Shown here one piece after another: positions 26,686 to 36,044 of a DNA stretch of 55,033 bases; position 1 is the first letter of the stretch, and the number at the start of each line of letters is the position of its first letter. A model generated the notes under the pieces. The model searched no databases. It was given only the letters and a program-made list of their open reading frames with translations, and was not told the origin of the DNA. This DNA comes from Vallitaleaceae bacterium (GTDB lineage Bacteria > Bacillota > Clostridia > Lachnospirales > Vallitaleaceae), in contig JANQFZ010000035.1 of the NCBI GenBank assembly GCA_028277605.1, positions 1-55,033 of the forward strand, written 5' to 3'. Both the position numbers and the translations under genes were made by a program.

Positions 26686-27666
26686 TTAACTGTTGAACAT
26701 TGAGAAAGTAGTAGTAACTCCTTTATCATTATTTAGGCAATCTTCATTAAGATTTATGAATTGCCATTCACCTTTATTATCTTTCTTATACTGCGCTATT
26801 TCAACATCCTTACCATTGGTTAACTGATAGAATAGAATTAAATAATCATGATTATCAGTACCTTTAAAATACACCTTTTTAACATAGCCATCTTTCTCAG
26901 TATCATACCGTTCTTTTATGAGTGAACACCAAGTTCCGTATTTAACATCCACTAGATTCTCAGCCATATAATCCCACCCATGATAAGGTGCACATAAATA
27001 GTCTTCTCCATCAAAATCGATATCACTTATCTTATAATTACCGTTTTCATTAATTAAACGGATATAACCATAATAGTAAGCAAAATAACCGATACCCTTT
27101 TCAGATCCTTCTATCGTTTCAAATTCTATGAAATATTGTATTTCATTAGGAGTACTAGGTACTTCCCGAAGTTTTATAAGATTAAGATGAAGTATGTTTT
27201 CATATAATTTTAGATAATCCTCATAACCTAATGTTTCTTGGTAATCGGTCGATAAAAATTCATAAGAAATTGGATAAGGTATTTTACCTTGTCCAATAGT
27301 GCCACATCCAGTTATTTTCCCTTCTACAGGGTTAGCAGCATTTCTTAGGGTACTAAAATAATTAATTATAGTCTCTTCTGGATTTGCTAGTAATAATTTA
27401 GGAACAATAATATCCGTCGTGTCCTTACCATAATAATCAGAAAAATGCTCACCTATTATTTTTTTATCATTTAATATTGGCAGGCTTGATGGTCGAAAAT
27501 ATTCTGTCTCGTCTTCTGCGTTTCCTGTATCTTGGTTGACCTGAACAGGTTGAGTCACTGACTCAGCACGACTTGATACACTGCTAAAATGTATGCATCC
27601 TAAAATGTAACCTCCTACCAATAATAGTATAATTATTCTGTTTTTCAATTTTAATAAAGCTTTCAT
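26686..27666 (-). CDS. Exported protein of unknown function, possible lipoprotein
   Basis: 326 residues. The start (MKALLKLKNR) leads into a hydrophobic stretch that ends YILGC, a plausible lipobox with Cys at about 24; the region after it is Ser/Gln/Asp rich and then a globular beta-rich domain with many aromatic residues follows. I set the start at 27666, five bases after GGAGG; the ATG at 27678 overlaps that ribosome site. No recognised domain. It is a single-gene unit upstream of the candidate ncRNA. Confidence 0.7.
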   Translation of the reverse strand: MKALLKLKNRIIILLLVGGYILGCIHFSSVSSRAESVTQPVQVNQDTGNAEDETEYFRPSSLPILNDKKIIGEHFSDYYGKDTTDIIVPKLLLANPEETIINYFSTLRNAANPVEGKITGCGTIGQGKIPYPISYEFLSTDYQETLGYEDYLKLYENILHLNLIKLREVPSTPNEIQYFIEFETIEGSEKGIGYFAYYYGYIRLINENGNYKISDIDFDGEDYLCAPYHGWDYMAENLVDVKYGTWCSLIKERYDTEKDGYVKKVYFKGTDNHDYLILFYQLTNGKDVEIAQYKKDNKGEWQFINLNEDCLNNDKGVTTTFSMFNS

Positions 27667-28184
27667 AAATACCTCCATTTATCATTTCTTATATTCTTTA
27701 TTTATTCAATGCTAACTGGTACTTCTATGCTTTGGTCACTCTGCATTACCAAATTGGATATCATATCTATATAATGTTCATCTCCCAAGGTACTGATTTC
27801 AATACATCATATGTAAAGTTCTACTACTGTAAAAGTCACATTTCTTTAAAAAGATAATACCATTAAACGATGATATATACAAGGTTTAGCTGATTTTTTT
27901 CCAAGCGTTTTATAAAATTTAACGATATGATAAAAAATCTTTGTATATACTGATTATAAGCGGAGTGTAGACTATTTTGCATAAAAATAGGTTGGGAATT
28001 AATCTACATCAACCTCTAAATGAAAACAAGCAATAAGTAACCTTTAGGTTGACATAAATTACCTGTATACACAATAATGTGTAAGTGTTACCATAAATTT
28101 ATAAATAGAAAGGGGGGGGTTAAATTCTATACATTCTAAATGAACATTTAAAATACCTATTTTGTATATAAAGGAGAAAATGAA
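27667..28184. other. Divergent intergenic region
   Basis: About 520 bases between two divergent exported-protein genes, AT-rich. The only supported element is the promoter at 28049-28078. A run of eight G at about 28112-28119, just before the second gene's leader, is unusual in this AT-rich DNA and would be prone to slippage. No gene seen. Confidence 0.4.
28049..28078 (+). promoter_or_regulatory. Promoter of the small exported protein gene
   Basis: TTGACA at 28049-28054 and AATAAT at 28073-28078 with 18 bases between them, upstream of the gene at 28185. Confidence 0.5.
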
Positions 28185-28583
28185 ATGATTAAAAAAAGAT
28201 TAATCTTTGGTTTAGTTCTAATTCTTAGTGTAGCAACATTCGTAACTGCATATGCTTATACTAATAGGGATAAAAGTAATTTTAATGAAAATACAGCAAT
28301 TGTTTTTGCGCTTGGAGCGCATAATAGAGAAGTTGAAGAAGTAGGGTTCCCAGAAAAGGATAATGAAATAAAAACAGTAGAAATAAATGTAGGTGGAAAT
28401 CAAGTAATTCCAGTTGAACTTTCAACTAATATTGAGAAGGTCGGCGAGGAAATCTATAATGTAACGTTTACTAAAGTATGGAAAGCAGAAAAAGATGTAA
28501 TAAGTTATTGGTCATATAGAGTTGTACCCAAAGAAATTGACCTTATTGAAAATCAAAATAATGTTGATGCCTTATTACAATAA
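28185..28583 (+). CDS. Small exported protein of unknown function
   Basis: 132 residues with a clear Sec signal peptide (KKR, hydrophobic core, cleavage near AYA, about residue 24). The mature 108 residues are beta-rich with an Ig-like alternation (TVEINVGGNQVIPVEL, EEIYNVTFTKVWKAE). AAGGAG lies 8 bases upstream of the ATG. A good terminator follows. No family recognised. Confidence 0.7.
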   Translation: MIKKRLIFGLVLILSVATFVTAYAYTNRDKSNFNENTAIVFALGAHNREVEEVGFPEKDNEIKTVEINVGGNQVIPVELSTNIEKVGEEIYNVTFTKVWKAEKDVISYWSYRVVPKEIDLIENQNNVDALLQ

Positions 28584-28610
28584 TATAATGTAGTTCTAAT
28601 ACATAGTATA

Positions 28611-28646
28611 TAGTCCACAATGCAATTAATTGTGGGCTATTTTTAT
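28611..28646 (+). terminator. Terminator of the small exported protein gene
   Basis: TAGTCCACAAT at 28611-28621 pairs with ATTGTGGGCTA at 28629-28639 (one G-U), followed by TTTTTATTAT. It lies 28 bases after the stop at 28583. Confidence 0.8.
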
Positions 28647-28697
28647 TATATTAGTGGTAGCAGTAATGATTTAATGTGGTGTCAGACTAAGGTGTAA

Positions 28698-28727
28698 AAT
28701 TCCACCCTAGCTATGTTGCTGGGGTGG
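28698..28727 (-). terminator. Terminator of the FtsX-type permease operon
   Basis: CCACCC at 28702-28707 pairs with GGGTGG at 28722-28727, with AGC/GCT extending the stem. On the minus strand it is followed by AATTTTACAC. It ends the operon that runs from 33183 to 28785. Confidence 0.55.
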
Positions 28728-28784
28728 CTATTCTTAAGTTTTTTTCTAATATTCTCTAACCTCGTGTTAGGATTCTAAAACAAC

Positions 28785-31268
28785 TTATTCATTACTTCTT
28801 AAAATCTCTACATCAGAAATATTTGATATTTTTTTCGCTAAGAGCAAATGTACTACTAAATATGATACAAATATTATACTTATTAATATTAATAATAGAT
28901 TAAATGGTAGCACTACAGGCATACCTGTTGTTACTCCTGATATAATATATGGATATATAACAGAAACAATCCACTTACTTAATGGTATTGAAATAGCTGA
29001 ACTCAAAACAACCACTATCAATGGGTTAATCAGATATAGCTGTTGAACCTCACCTTGAGTAAATCCCAAAATCTTAAGGATAGAAATTGAATTAATTGAT
29101 TTTTCAGTTATAATCTTCATCATTAAATAGAAAATACCAACAAAAACAAATATACCCATACCCATAAGCATATAAACAATTACCATCAATGAATCTGTTC
29201 TCCTCTGAGCAGCTAAAACAGTGTCATTTTTAGAAACAGTAGTAGCAAGTCTGCTTACATCAATATTGAGTACTTTATTAGATAAAACTACGTTCCAATA
29301 TTCATCATTCTTTCCAAAAACTTTTCTCATATTACCAATATCCATAAAGAGATAGAGTCCTGTTGAAAAGTCTACCACGCCAGCAACTGTAAAACAGTAA
29401 GCATCATTACTCATAGGATTAGAAAGATATATTTTATCACCTACTTCCCAACCAAATTTACTCTGTGCTGAGTTTGATATATAGATGTGTGATTTATTTC
29501 CACTAAGTTCATAATCAAAGTATTTACTATTCTTTTGTAGGCCCCATAACTGAATATCCATTTGACTATTTACAAGGTCAAACGTTGCCTTCATCGGCTT
29601 GTAATAAACAGCTTCTCCTCCTACAGGTATATCACTAGATGGAAATTTATAGTAATACTTATATGTATAATTAATATCTCTATCGCAACCATCTACCCAT
29701 GTACTTAATGTACCATAAAGTGTTACGCTAAACACCATCATAAATATAGTCAGAATCAAGGATATAAACAACAAGGTATAGCCTAATATTTCGCGCAAAA
29801 ACTGCCTAAACTGATATTTATACTTAAACTTCATATTATTAAGCCTTACCTCTATGTTTTTAGGTTCTATGTTTGAATTTTTCAACATATAGAGTACAGG
29901 CTTAGAGAGTGTATGTTTTATTACATACCAGTTTATTAATAATGTAAATATAGGTGGAATGATAAGTCCATATATTAATAAATATACAGGGTAAACTGTA
30001 GGTAGATCTACTATACAACCATTTGCGACATAATCAGAAGTAAACAAAGACACAACATTAAATCCTAGAACCGTACCCATAATAGAAGCAATAGTTATAA
30101 CAATCACAGGTAATACTATAAAGCTTGATGTAAGTTCATTACTGTTATATCCCATTGCATAAAGAGTACCGATTGTCCTGCTCTGTTTTTTGATATCATT
30201 AGTAACTATCACCGCAACTAGAAATGCAAGAGCAAGAATAAGTGCAACACCCATAGGTAAGGCACTGAATTTTTTTGTTGCTGCAAATTCTCTATAATCA
30301 ATAATACGACGGTTCTCACTTCTTTTTATAAAAGTAATAAGGTTTTGCCAATCTACCGTTAGATAATCATCAGCAACTTCATATACTGAATCACGTAAAA
30401 TACTGGTGTTTTCATATAAAGTTTTAGCACCTAGATATAACTCATCTTGACCTTTAGGTAACTCTAAAGCATCAATACCTTCGTATATATCCTTAGCTCC
30501 ATCAACTATGTCTTGAGCTCCACCACGAAAGTCATCAATATCATCATTCATTTCCTCTATAATTTCCATCATATACTTGTCTGATACTTTTTGTTCATCA
30601 AGTTTCATTTCAATAAGCGAATCAAAAAGCTTTTCATCGTTATAATCAGCGCTCAATAAATATGAATAATAGTACTCTACTTTATTTTTTTCTTTCAGAT
30701 CTGAAAACTCTTCTGCACTAACAAAAGCAGTACTAAATGATTTACTATCTGGATATGCTCCATCCTCTTGTTTAAACAATGAATCATAATCAATTGAGTA
30801 TCCCAACCCAACTATATTATAGTCTTTTTTATTAAGTCTAATTTTATCGCCTACATCCAATGAATTGAGCTTTGCATAATGTTGTTCTAATACAATTTCA
30901 TCTCTAGAAGTTACGTTACGACCTTTACTTATCTGAACAAGGTTAATCAATTCTCTGTTTTTAAATAAACGTACCGTGGCATTAGTTTTTTCATCTATAA
31001 TATCCACATAGAAATTTTCTTCTAAAGTTACTCCATTATTTGTTAGTGCCATTACCTGTTTATCATTTAAAGGCACAAATAAAGAAAAATTACCGTCTTC
31101 TACGTTACTTTTTTCTTCTAATTTTTTCAGTGCAGTATCTATTGAATCAGAAGCAGCACTTACTGAAATAATTAGTCCAAGACCAATTGCCACTAATAAA
31201 AAAGTGGACAAATATTTCAACCATTCGTTTTTTAGATTTCTCAATGTCTGCTTTCTTAATATTTTCAT
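28785..31268 (-). CDS. ABC transporter permease, FtsX/MacB type, two-domain
   Basis: 827 residues. An N-terminal helix (about 15-40) is followed by a large extracytoplasmic MacB-PCD-like domain, then FtsX helices near 345-470, a second periplasm-side domain from about 500, and a final FtsX helix group near 700-815. This duplicated layout is typical of permeases that work with LolD/MacB-type ATPases in exporting or removing lipids, peptides or antibiotics from the membrane. It starts 4 bases after the stop of the ATPase gene, with GGAGTGG as ribosome site inside the ATPase end. The substrate is unknown. Confidence 0.85.
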   Translation of the reverse strand: MKILRKQTLRNLKNEWLKYLSTFLLVAIGLGLIISVSAASDSIDTALKKLEEKSNVEDGNFSLFVPLNDKQVMALTNNGVTLEENFYVDIIDEKTNATVRLFKNRELINLVQISKGRNVTSRDEIVLEQHYAKLNSLDVGDKIRLNKKDYNIVGLGYSIDYDSLFKQEDGAYPDSKSFSTAFVSAEEFSDLKEKNKVEYYYSYLLSADYNDEKLFDSLIEMKLDEQKVSDKYMMEIIEEMNDDIDDFRGGAQDIVDGAKDIYEGIDALELPKGQDELYLGAKTLYENTSILRDSVYEVADDYLTVDWQNLITFIKRSENRRIIDYREFAATKKFSALPMGVALILALAFLVAVIVTNDIKKQSRTIGTLYAMGYNSNELTSSFIVLPVIVITIASIMGTVLGFNVVSLFTSDYVANGCIVDLPTVYPVYLLIYGLIIPPIFTLLINWYVIKHTLSKPVLYMLKNSNIEPKNIEVRLNNMKFKYKYQFRQFLREILGYTLLFISLILTIFMMVFSVTLYGTLSTWVDGCDRDINYTYKYYYKFPSSDIPVGGEAVYYKPMKATFDLVNSQMDIQLWGLQKNSKYFDYELSGNKSHIYISNSAQSKFGWEVGDKIYLSNPMSNDAYCFTVAGVVDFSTGLYLFMDIGNMRKVFGKNDEYWNVVLSNKVLNIDVSRLATTVSKNDTVLAAQRRTDSLMVIVYMLMGMGIFVFVGIFYLMMKIITEKSINSISILKILGFTQGEVQQLYLINPLIVVVLSSAISIPLSKWIVSVIYPYIISGVTTGMPVVLPFNLLLILISIIFVSYLVVHLLLAKKISNISDVEILRSNE

Positions 31269-31271
31269 TTT

Positions 31272-31988
31272 TTACCACTCCAAATCTTTAGCCATTATTA
31301 TTTCTTCATTTTCATAGTTATCATAAATAATACCGTCTTTTAGTGTAATAACATTATGTACCATATTTTTTATAGCTGTATTGTGTGTAATAATTAATAT
31401 CGTTGTTCCATATTTACGGTTAATTTTTTCAAGTAAAACAAGAATATTTTTACTTGTTTTATAATCAAGTGCACCTGTAGGTTCATCACACAAAAGAACC
31501 TTTGGGTTTTTAATCAACGCTCTACCAATAGCACATCGCTGTTGCTGCCCTCCAGAAAGCTGTGAAGGAAATTTACTCTGATGCTCTTTTAGACCAAGAA
31601 CTTCAATTATCTCATCAATTTTTAAAGGACAGTCTGAAAGATATTCACAAACTTGTATGTTTTCACGGACAGTAAGATTAGATATAAGGTTATACATTTG
31701 AAATATAAATCCTAGATTTTCACGTCTATATTTTACTAATTCCTTAGGTTTCATTTTCGTAATTTCATGTTCACCACAAAATATCTTGCCCTTATCAACA
31801 CTATCTAAACCACCAAGTACATTTATAAGTGTTGATTTGCCACTTCCAGATTGCCCTAGTATTGTATACATTTTTCCTTTTTCATATTTCATGGAAACAC
31901 TTTTAAGAACCTGTGTTTTTGCCTCTCCCACACCATAACTTTTGTAGATTTCTTCGACACGTAATATAAATTCGCTTTTCGAATCCAT
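31272..31988 (-). CDS. ABC transporter ATP-binding protein, LolD/MacB type
   Basis: A 238-residue ATPase for the adjacent FtsX permease. Walker [11 protein letters not shown]-loop in IFQMYNL, signature [15 protein letters not shown], Walker [14 protein letters not shown] and a switch His in ITHNTAI are all present; DEPTGALD is characteristic of the LolD/MacB/BceA group. I chose the ATG at 31988 ([10 protein letters not shown]), preceded by GGAAGG; the frame stays open to 32060 with residues unlike the family. Confidence 0.88.
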   Translation of the reverse strand: MDSKSEFILRVEEIYKSYGVGEAKTQVLKSVSMKYEKGKMYTILGQSGSGKSTLINVLGGLDSVDKGKIFCGEHEITKMKPKELVKYRRENLGFIFQMYNLISNLTVRENIQVCEYLSDCPLKIDEIIEVLGLKEHQSKFPSQLSGGQQQRCAIGRALIKNPKVLLCDEPTGALDYKTSKNILVLLEKINRKYGTTILIITHNTAIKNMVHNVITLKDGIIYDNYENEEIIMAKDLEW

Positions 31989-32207
31989 AACATACCTTCC
32001 TTTCATATATATTAATTTTTTGTAGCATAAATAAGAATACCTAACTAATACAGTATCCATTTAAATTATAGTAACTATCGATTATAAATATATTTATTTT
32101 AATCTCTATGAGTAGTAAGATTATTATGAATAATTCCGTTTGCAAATGTTTTTTTGAATTCACAACAATAGATACATAGGATGTGGAGCTTTAATACCAT
32201 TGCCCTT

Positions 32208-32630
32208 CTACTTTTTTAATCTATTCATTGCTTTTTTTCTTGTTAATCCTTCGTAGTAAATACTATAATTTTTCTCACCAAAATAAATAATAGGGGTAGC
32301 TAGTATTAGAATCATAATCCCAAGGAAATAATTGAATGGATCATTAAGATAGTCAATACCAGATACTAGTATATTTAATCCAAAGTATACAATACTGATT
32401 ATTAGATAGCTCAAAAGGTATTTAACCCATTTTCGCCATCTATTATGAATTAAGAACTTAAGATAGGTAGTCATACATGTTAATCCACACATAGCACCTA
32501 TTAAGATGGACTCTATATAGTTACTGACATTTGTGTCAACTGGTAATCCCATCATGTGTTGATTTACCAAACGAACAATAATGCCAATTAAAGCAGAGCC
32601 TAACAGAATTTGAAGATAATATTTTTTCAT
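32208..32630 (-). CDS. Small four-helix membrane protein, DUF3021-like
   Basis: 140 residues with four hydrophobic segments (about 5-25, 38-60, 70-92, 100-118) and a basic C-terminus (TRKKAMNRLKK). It starts 4 bases after the stop of the LytTR regulator, so the two are co-translated. LytTR regulators followed at once by a DUF3021 membrane protein are a known pair in Firmicutes, which is the main ground for the call; the sequence similarity itself I judge only moderate. Confidence 0.6.
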   Translation of the reverse strand: MKKYYLQILLGSALIGIIVRLVNQHMMGLPVDTNVSNYIESILIGAMCGLTCMTTYLKFLIHNRWRKWVKYLLSYLIISIVYFGLNILVSGIDYLNDPFNYFLGIMILILATPIIYFGEKNYSIYYEGLTRKKAMNRLKK

Positions 32631-32634
32631 TGTA

Positions 32635-33183
32635 TCACCTTATCCCTAAAAATTCTTTAAATCGATTGACGTAATTTTTCGATACTTCCACTTCCTTAGT
32701 TGTATCATTAAACTTTAAAAGTAATCTACGATTAAACCAAGGTATAATTTTTGATACATTATTTATGTTAACGATATAGGATTTACTTGTTCTAAAAAAA
32801 TCATCTTTTGATAATGAATGTTCTAGCTTATAGAGTGTTGACCGAATAAGAAAAATCTCATTAGATGTATGACACCAACTTTTCCCATCAATAGATTCAA
32901 TAAATAAAATATCATCGTAGTTGATCATACACAATTCTTCATTTAATACTCCGATTAGTTTATTTCCTAATATACCTGCTGTAGTAGGGACTATTTTTTC
33001 AACCATTGCATAGAGTGAATCCAGATTACTTGGGTCAAATACAATACATGGAATATAAGCATCCTCAAAGCCTTTTTGAACTATACTGAGATCCGCATCT
33101 TGGTAAAAATAAATACCTATATTATTGAATCTTTCAACTATTTTTATGCGTATGCTTTCTTCACAGATCAAACTTAGTTTCAT
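32635..33183 (-). CDS. LytTR-family DNA-binding regulator
   Basis: 182 residues. The C-terminal half (about 82-182) is a LytTR domain: DILFIESIDGKSWCHT, FLIRSTLYKLEHSL, DDFFRTSKSYIVNINNVSKI and the final VEVSKNYVNRFKEFL match the ten-stranded fold. The N-terminal part is not a canonical receiver domain; I see no Asp phosphorylation pocket. Start: ATG at 33183 with AAGGTG 6 bases upstream, preferred to an in-frame GTG at 33192. It heads a four-gene operon with the small membrane protein and the FtsX-type ABC transporter, which it probably controls. Confidence 0.85.
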   Translation of the reverse strand: MKLSLICEESIRIKIVERFNNIGIYFYQDADLSIVQKGFEDAYIPCIVFDPSNLDSLYAMVEKIVPTTAGILGNKLIGVLNEELCMINYDDILFIESIDGKSWCHTSNEIFLIRSTLYKLEHSLSKDDFFRTSKSYIVNINNVSKIIPWFNRRLLLKFNDTTKEVEVSKNYVNRFKEFLGIR

Positions 33184-33442
33184 AGGCTTCACCTTATTCT
33201 TTGGGTTTATCTTCCTTTATAGATATAATTATAAGTACACTGGTTATAGAATTTATTTCACAAATAAGTAATATTGCTTTTCATTCAAGTCTTTTACTTA
33301 TGAATAGTATATCAGTAATTTCTTATTTTGTTGTATAATTTGTATAAGAAGGACATATCTTGAGATAAGAAGTACCAATATCATTTAACTAAGCAAGTCA
33401 ATTAGAAAAATATATAGAATTGTACATTTTTATTAGATATTA

Positions 33443-33476
33443 AAAAAGCCGAAATCACATCATGTAAATTCGACTT
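33443..33476 (-). terminator. Terminator of the AraC operon
   Basis: AAGCCGAA at 33446-33453 pairs with TTCGACTT at 33469-33476 (one G-U), followed on the minus strand by a run of six T. It lies 41 bases past the stop at 33517. Confidence 0.8.
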
Positions 33477-33516
33477 CCTATTAAAACATTGATAAGATTA
33501 ACACAAAGTAGTTCTT

Positions 33517-34410
33517 CTACTTCCTATACTCAGTAGGTGAAACACCAACTTTTTTCTTAAAAAACTTAGAAAAATTAGCTGCATATTCAAAGCCTAACCT
33601 AAAAGAAATCTCCGAAATTGGAGCATTGGTTCCAAGAAGCATATCCTTAGCTTTTTCAATAGTAAATCGATGAATATGATCTTTAGCATTTGCACCTGTT
33701 TCCTTTTTCATCAAGTCACCAAAATAATTACTTGAATACCCAAGTTCTTTTGCTATTAGTTTCACACTTGGTATTCCTTCTGACTCATATTTACCCGCTT
33801 TATAGTATTGCTCAAGAAAACTATCAAGGAGAGACATTACATCTTTGCAAACCATTTTTCTGGTTATAAATTGTCTACCATAAAAACGCTTTGCATAGCC
33901 TAGTAGCATCTCTATATATGTAATAATAAGCTCATGGCTATATGAATCATCTGTTTGCTCATATTCCTCTTGAATATTCATAACAACAGATGTTATAATA
34001 TGTTTTTCTCTATCTGATAAATGAAGCGCTTCGTTTATCTTATAAGAGAAAAATGTATACTCAGGCATCCTTTGACTGACAATAGAATTACGAATCAAAT
34101 CTGAATGAAATAGCAGCATCCACCCTTCGGTAAGATCCTCAGCTACTTCTACAGCTATGCTTTGTCCAGGGGCTGTGAAACTCATACTGCCTTCGGAAAA
34201 ATCATAGTGCTTTCTACCATATCTAAGTTCACAGTTTCTACCATCTTTCAAAGTGATTGTATAAAATTCTCCACTAATGGAACGGTGGTTATATTCAAGC
34301 AGAGCTTCGATTTTTGTAAGATCAATTATGGTAATTAATGGATGACATGGTTTAACATAATCAAGTAATTCATGCAATTGTTCTATACTTTTTATTTTTA
34401 TATCTTCCAC
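33517..34410 (-). CDS. AraC-family transcriptional regulator
   Basis: 297 residues. The C-terminal 95 residues hold the double helix-turn-helix: VKLIAKELGYSSNYFGDLMK and then AKDMLLGTNAPISEISFRLG followed by FEYAANFSKFFKKKVGVSP, ending TEYRK. The N-terminal half is a cupin-like sensing domain. The start is GTG at 34410, 14 bases after the stop of the sensor-only paralogue, with a weak AGGTG as ribosome site. It is the third gene of an operon headed by an alpha/beta hydrolase. Confidence 0.88.
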   Translation of the reverse strand: MEDIKIKSIEQLHELLDYVKPCHPLITIIDLTKIEALLEYNHRSISGEFYTITLKDGRNCELRYGRKHYDFSEGSMSFTAPGQSIAVEVAEDLTEGWMLLFHSDLIRNSIVSQRMPEYTFFSYKINEALHLSDREKHIITSVVMNIQEEYEQTDDSYSHELIITYIEMLLGYAKRFYGRQFITRKMVCKDVMSLLDSFLEQYYKAGKYESEGIPSVKLIAKELGYSSNYFGDLMKKETGANAKDHIHRFTIEKAKDMLLGTNAPISEISFRLGFEYAANFSKFFKKKVGVSPTEYRK

Positions 34411-34424
34411 TTTTACACCTGCTT

Positions 34425-34940
34425 TTATTTGTCCATTTTTTTAGAATCTAAACCCTCTTGCCTGATAAGTAATAGAAGTAAATTCTTGACAATTGTCTTA
34501 ATTAAATCATTACTGTATATATCAAGATTCTGACTTACTTCAACTTGTAGCTTTTCAATAAGGATGATGATATTCATCGACTGTTTTCGGCTATAGATTG
34601 GAATAATATTATTATAATCTTTATTAGAAAGAATTGAAAGATTATGATGATTTTCATTAACAAATTCATATGAGATAAATAATATCATACCTTCACTCTT
34701 TACAAAACGAATCATATCAATATTAGCTTCAGGTTCATATATATATACATTTTTTATAAATTCTGTATCTCTATCAACATTTTTTTCCAATACCATAATA
34801 AAAAAATCACTGATGAATCGTTTGTCAAAATGTTTAACCTCTTCTAGAGAAATGCAAGTAACCAAAGGATGGTTCGGTTTTTTGCAACCTAACATTTCAT
34901 GCAAGATTGTTATTGAATTTATTGTATTTGAAGATTGCAT
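34425..34940 (-). CDS. AraC-like sensor domain lacking the DNA-binding domain
   Basis: 171 residues that parallel the N-terminal half of the AraC regulator just downstream: SITILHEMLGCKKPNHPLVT against SIEQLHELLDYVKPCHPLIT, then ISDFFIMVLEKN against ISGEFYTITLKDG. It ends where the helix-turn-helix of the neighbour would begin, in a Leu/Ile helix and KKMDK. AAGGAG lies upstream of the ATG. The frame is intact, so it is either a stand-alone sensor or dimer partner, or a truncated duplicate that has kept its frame. Confidence 0.65.
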   Translation of the reverse strand: MQSSNTINSITILHEMLGCKKPNHPLVTCISLEEVKHFDKRFISDFFIMVLEKNVDRDTEFIKNVYIYEPEANIDMIRFVKSEGMILFISYEFVNENHHNLSILSNKDYNNIIPIYSRKQSMNIIILIEKLQVEVSQNLDIYSNDLIKTIVKNLLLLLIRQEGLDSKKMDK

Positions 34941-34955
34941 AAGACCACTCCTTAC

Positions 34956-35831
34956 TTACATGCGTTTGTTTAAGAAACCCAATACTTCTTTTGAATGTGT
35001 ACCAATATAATCATACGCTGCAAAACGCTTCTTTTCCAATTTCAACATGACAAATTCTTTTTCTACCTTAAGCCGATTGTATATGTGTTTAACATGATTA
35101 ATTTCTGTCCACGGATCATTTTCATTTTGAATTACAAGGGTAGGCACTGTTATCTTTCCTACTGAAGATAAAAATGACTTACTTGTTAAATCATAACCAA
35201 CTCGTTCACTCATAATCCTATTGACTCTCCTATTAACAAACTTTGGAATTCCATTTGTTCTAAGTGAAACGTCAAAATTCACTGGTTGAACGGATATGAA
35301 ACACTTTATATTCTTAAATTTTGAGAGACCATCTTTTCTACCATAAGCAAACATAGTCGCTCCTGAACCCATGCAGATGCTTAAAAGACCAATGGATGCC
35401 TCATTATACTCTGGATTATTGGTAATGTACTTAACAGCAGCTATAACATCTTTATTCTCTTCAGGACCTATAGTTATCCATGGTAACGAACCCTTATCGC
35501 TTGCTCCATGATTTCTGAAATCATAAAGTAGCACTGAGTAACCAGCTTCTACCAGATACTTCGCCTGTCTAAGAAAATTAATTTCTTTATTCCAAGGTGC
35601 CAGCCTTCCTTTACCTTCTGGTGTATAGCCTACACGGCAACTGACACAGCCGAAATGTGAATGGATGATAACCTTATCTTTACCCCCTTTAATCAACCAT
35701 CCGCGGATGGTTACACCATCTTCAGCCTTAAATTGTACATCTTCGTACTCTAAACCAAAATCTTGAGGATTACTGAATATCTTTGCCTGCCCTGGCTTTG
35801 TATAAGCATCTGCTAACATTTTAAAAATCAT
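34956..35831 (-). CDS. Alpha/beta hydrolase with a cysteine nucleophile
   Basis: 291 residues, cytosolic, alpha/beta hydrolase fold. VIIHSHFGC is the strand before the oxyanion region and SVLLYDFRNHGAS the next conserved turn. The nucleophile elbow reads S-I-C-M-G (151-155), so Cys153 takes the place of the usual Ser, as in dienelactone hydrolases. The acid is probably Asp239 (NENDPWTE) and the base His279 (GTHSKE). GAGGAG precedes the ATG. It is first in an operon with the two AraC-like proteins, so its substrate may be tied to their signal. Confidence 0.8.
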   Translation of the reverse strand: MIFKMLADAYTKPGQAKIFSNPQDFGLEYEDVQFKAEDGVTIRGWLIKGGKDKVIIHSHFGCVSCRVGYTPEGKGRLAPWNKEINFLRQAKYLVEAGYSVLLYDFRNHGASDKGSLPWITIGPEENKDVIAAVKYITNNPEYNEASIGLLSICMGSGATMFAYGRKDGLSKFKNIKCFISVQPVNFDVSLRTNGIPKFVNRRVNRIMSERVGYDLTSKSFLSSVGKITVPTLVIQNENDPWTEINHVKHIYNRLKVEKEFVMLKLEKKRFAAYDYIGTHSKEVLGFLNKRM

Positions 35832-35967
35832 ATAAACTCCTCATTTCCTTTTGTGTTATTAGTTATCTACATTATAATAGTTCTATTAGAATTTAATAAT
35901 ATCTAAAATACAGTGATAATAATCCATTTTACATGTGTAATATCGTTACCCATTCGTATACACGCAT

Positions 35968-35997
35968 TAAAATAGTATGGTGCAAGCACCATACTAT
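35968..35997 (-). terminator. Terminator of the second alpha/beta hydrolase gene
   Basis: ATAGTATGGTGC at 35972-35983 pairs with GCACCATACTAT at 35986-35997: twelve perfect pairs with a two-base spacer, followed on the minus strand by TTTTAATG. A second hairpin, GCAGTTA/TAACTGC at 36024-36039, lies between it and the stop at 36045. Confidence 0.75.
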
Positions 35998-36044
35998 TTA
36001 ATAAAATTTTTTCTGACTGATAAGCAGTTATGTAACTGCCCTTT

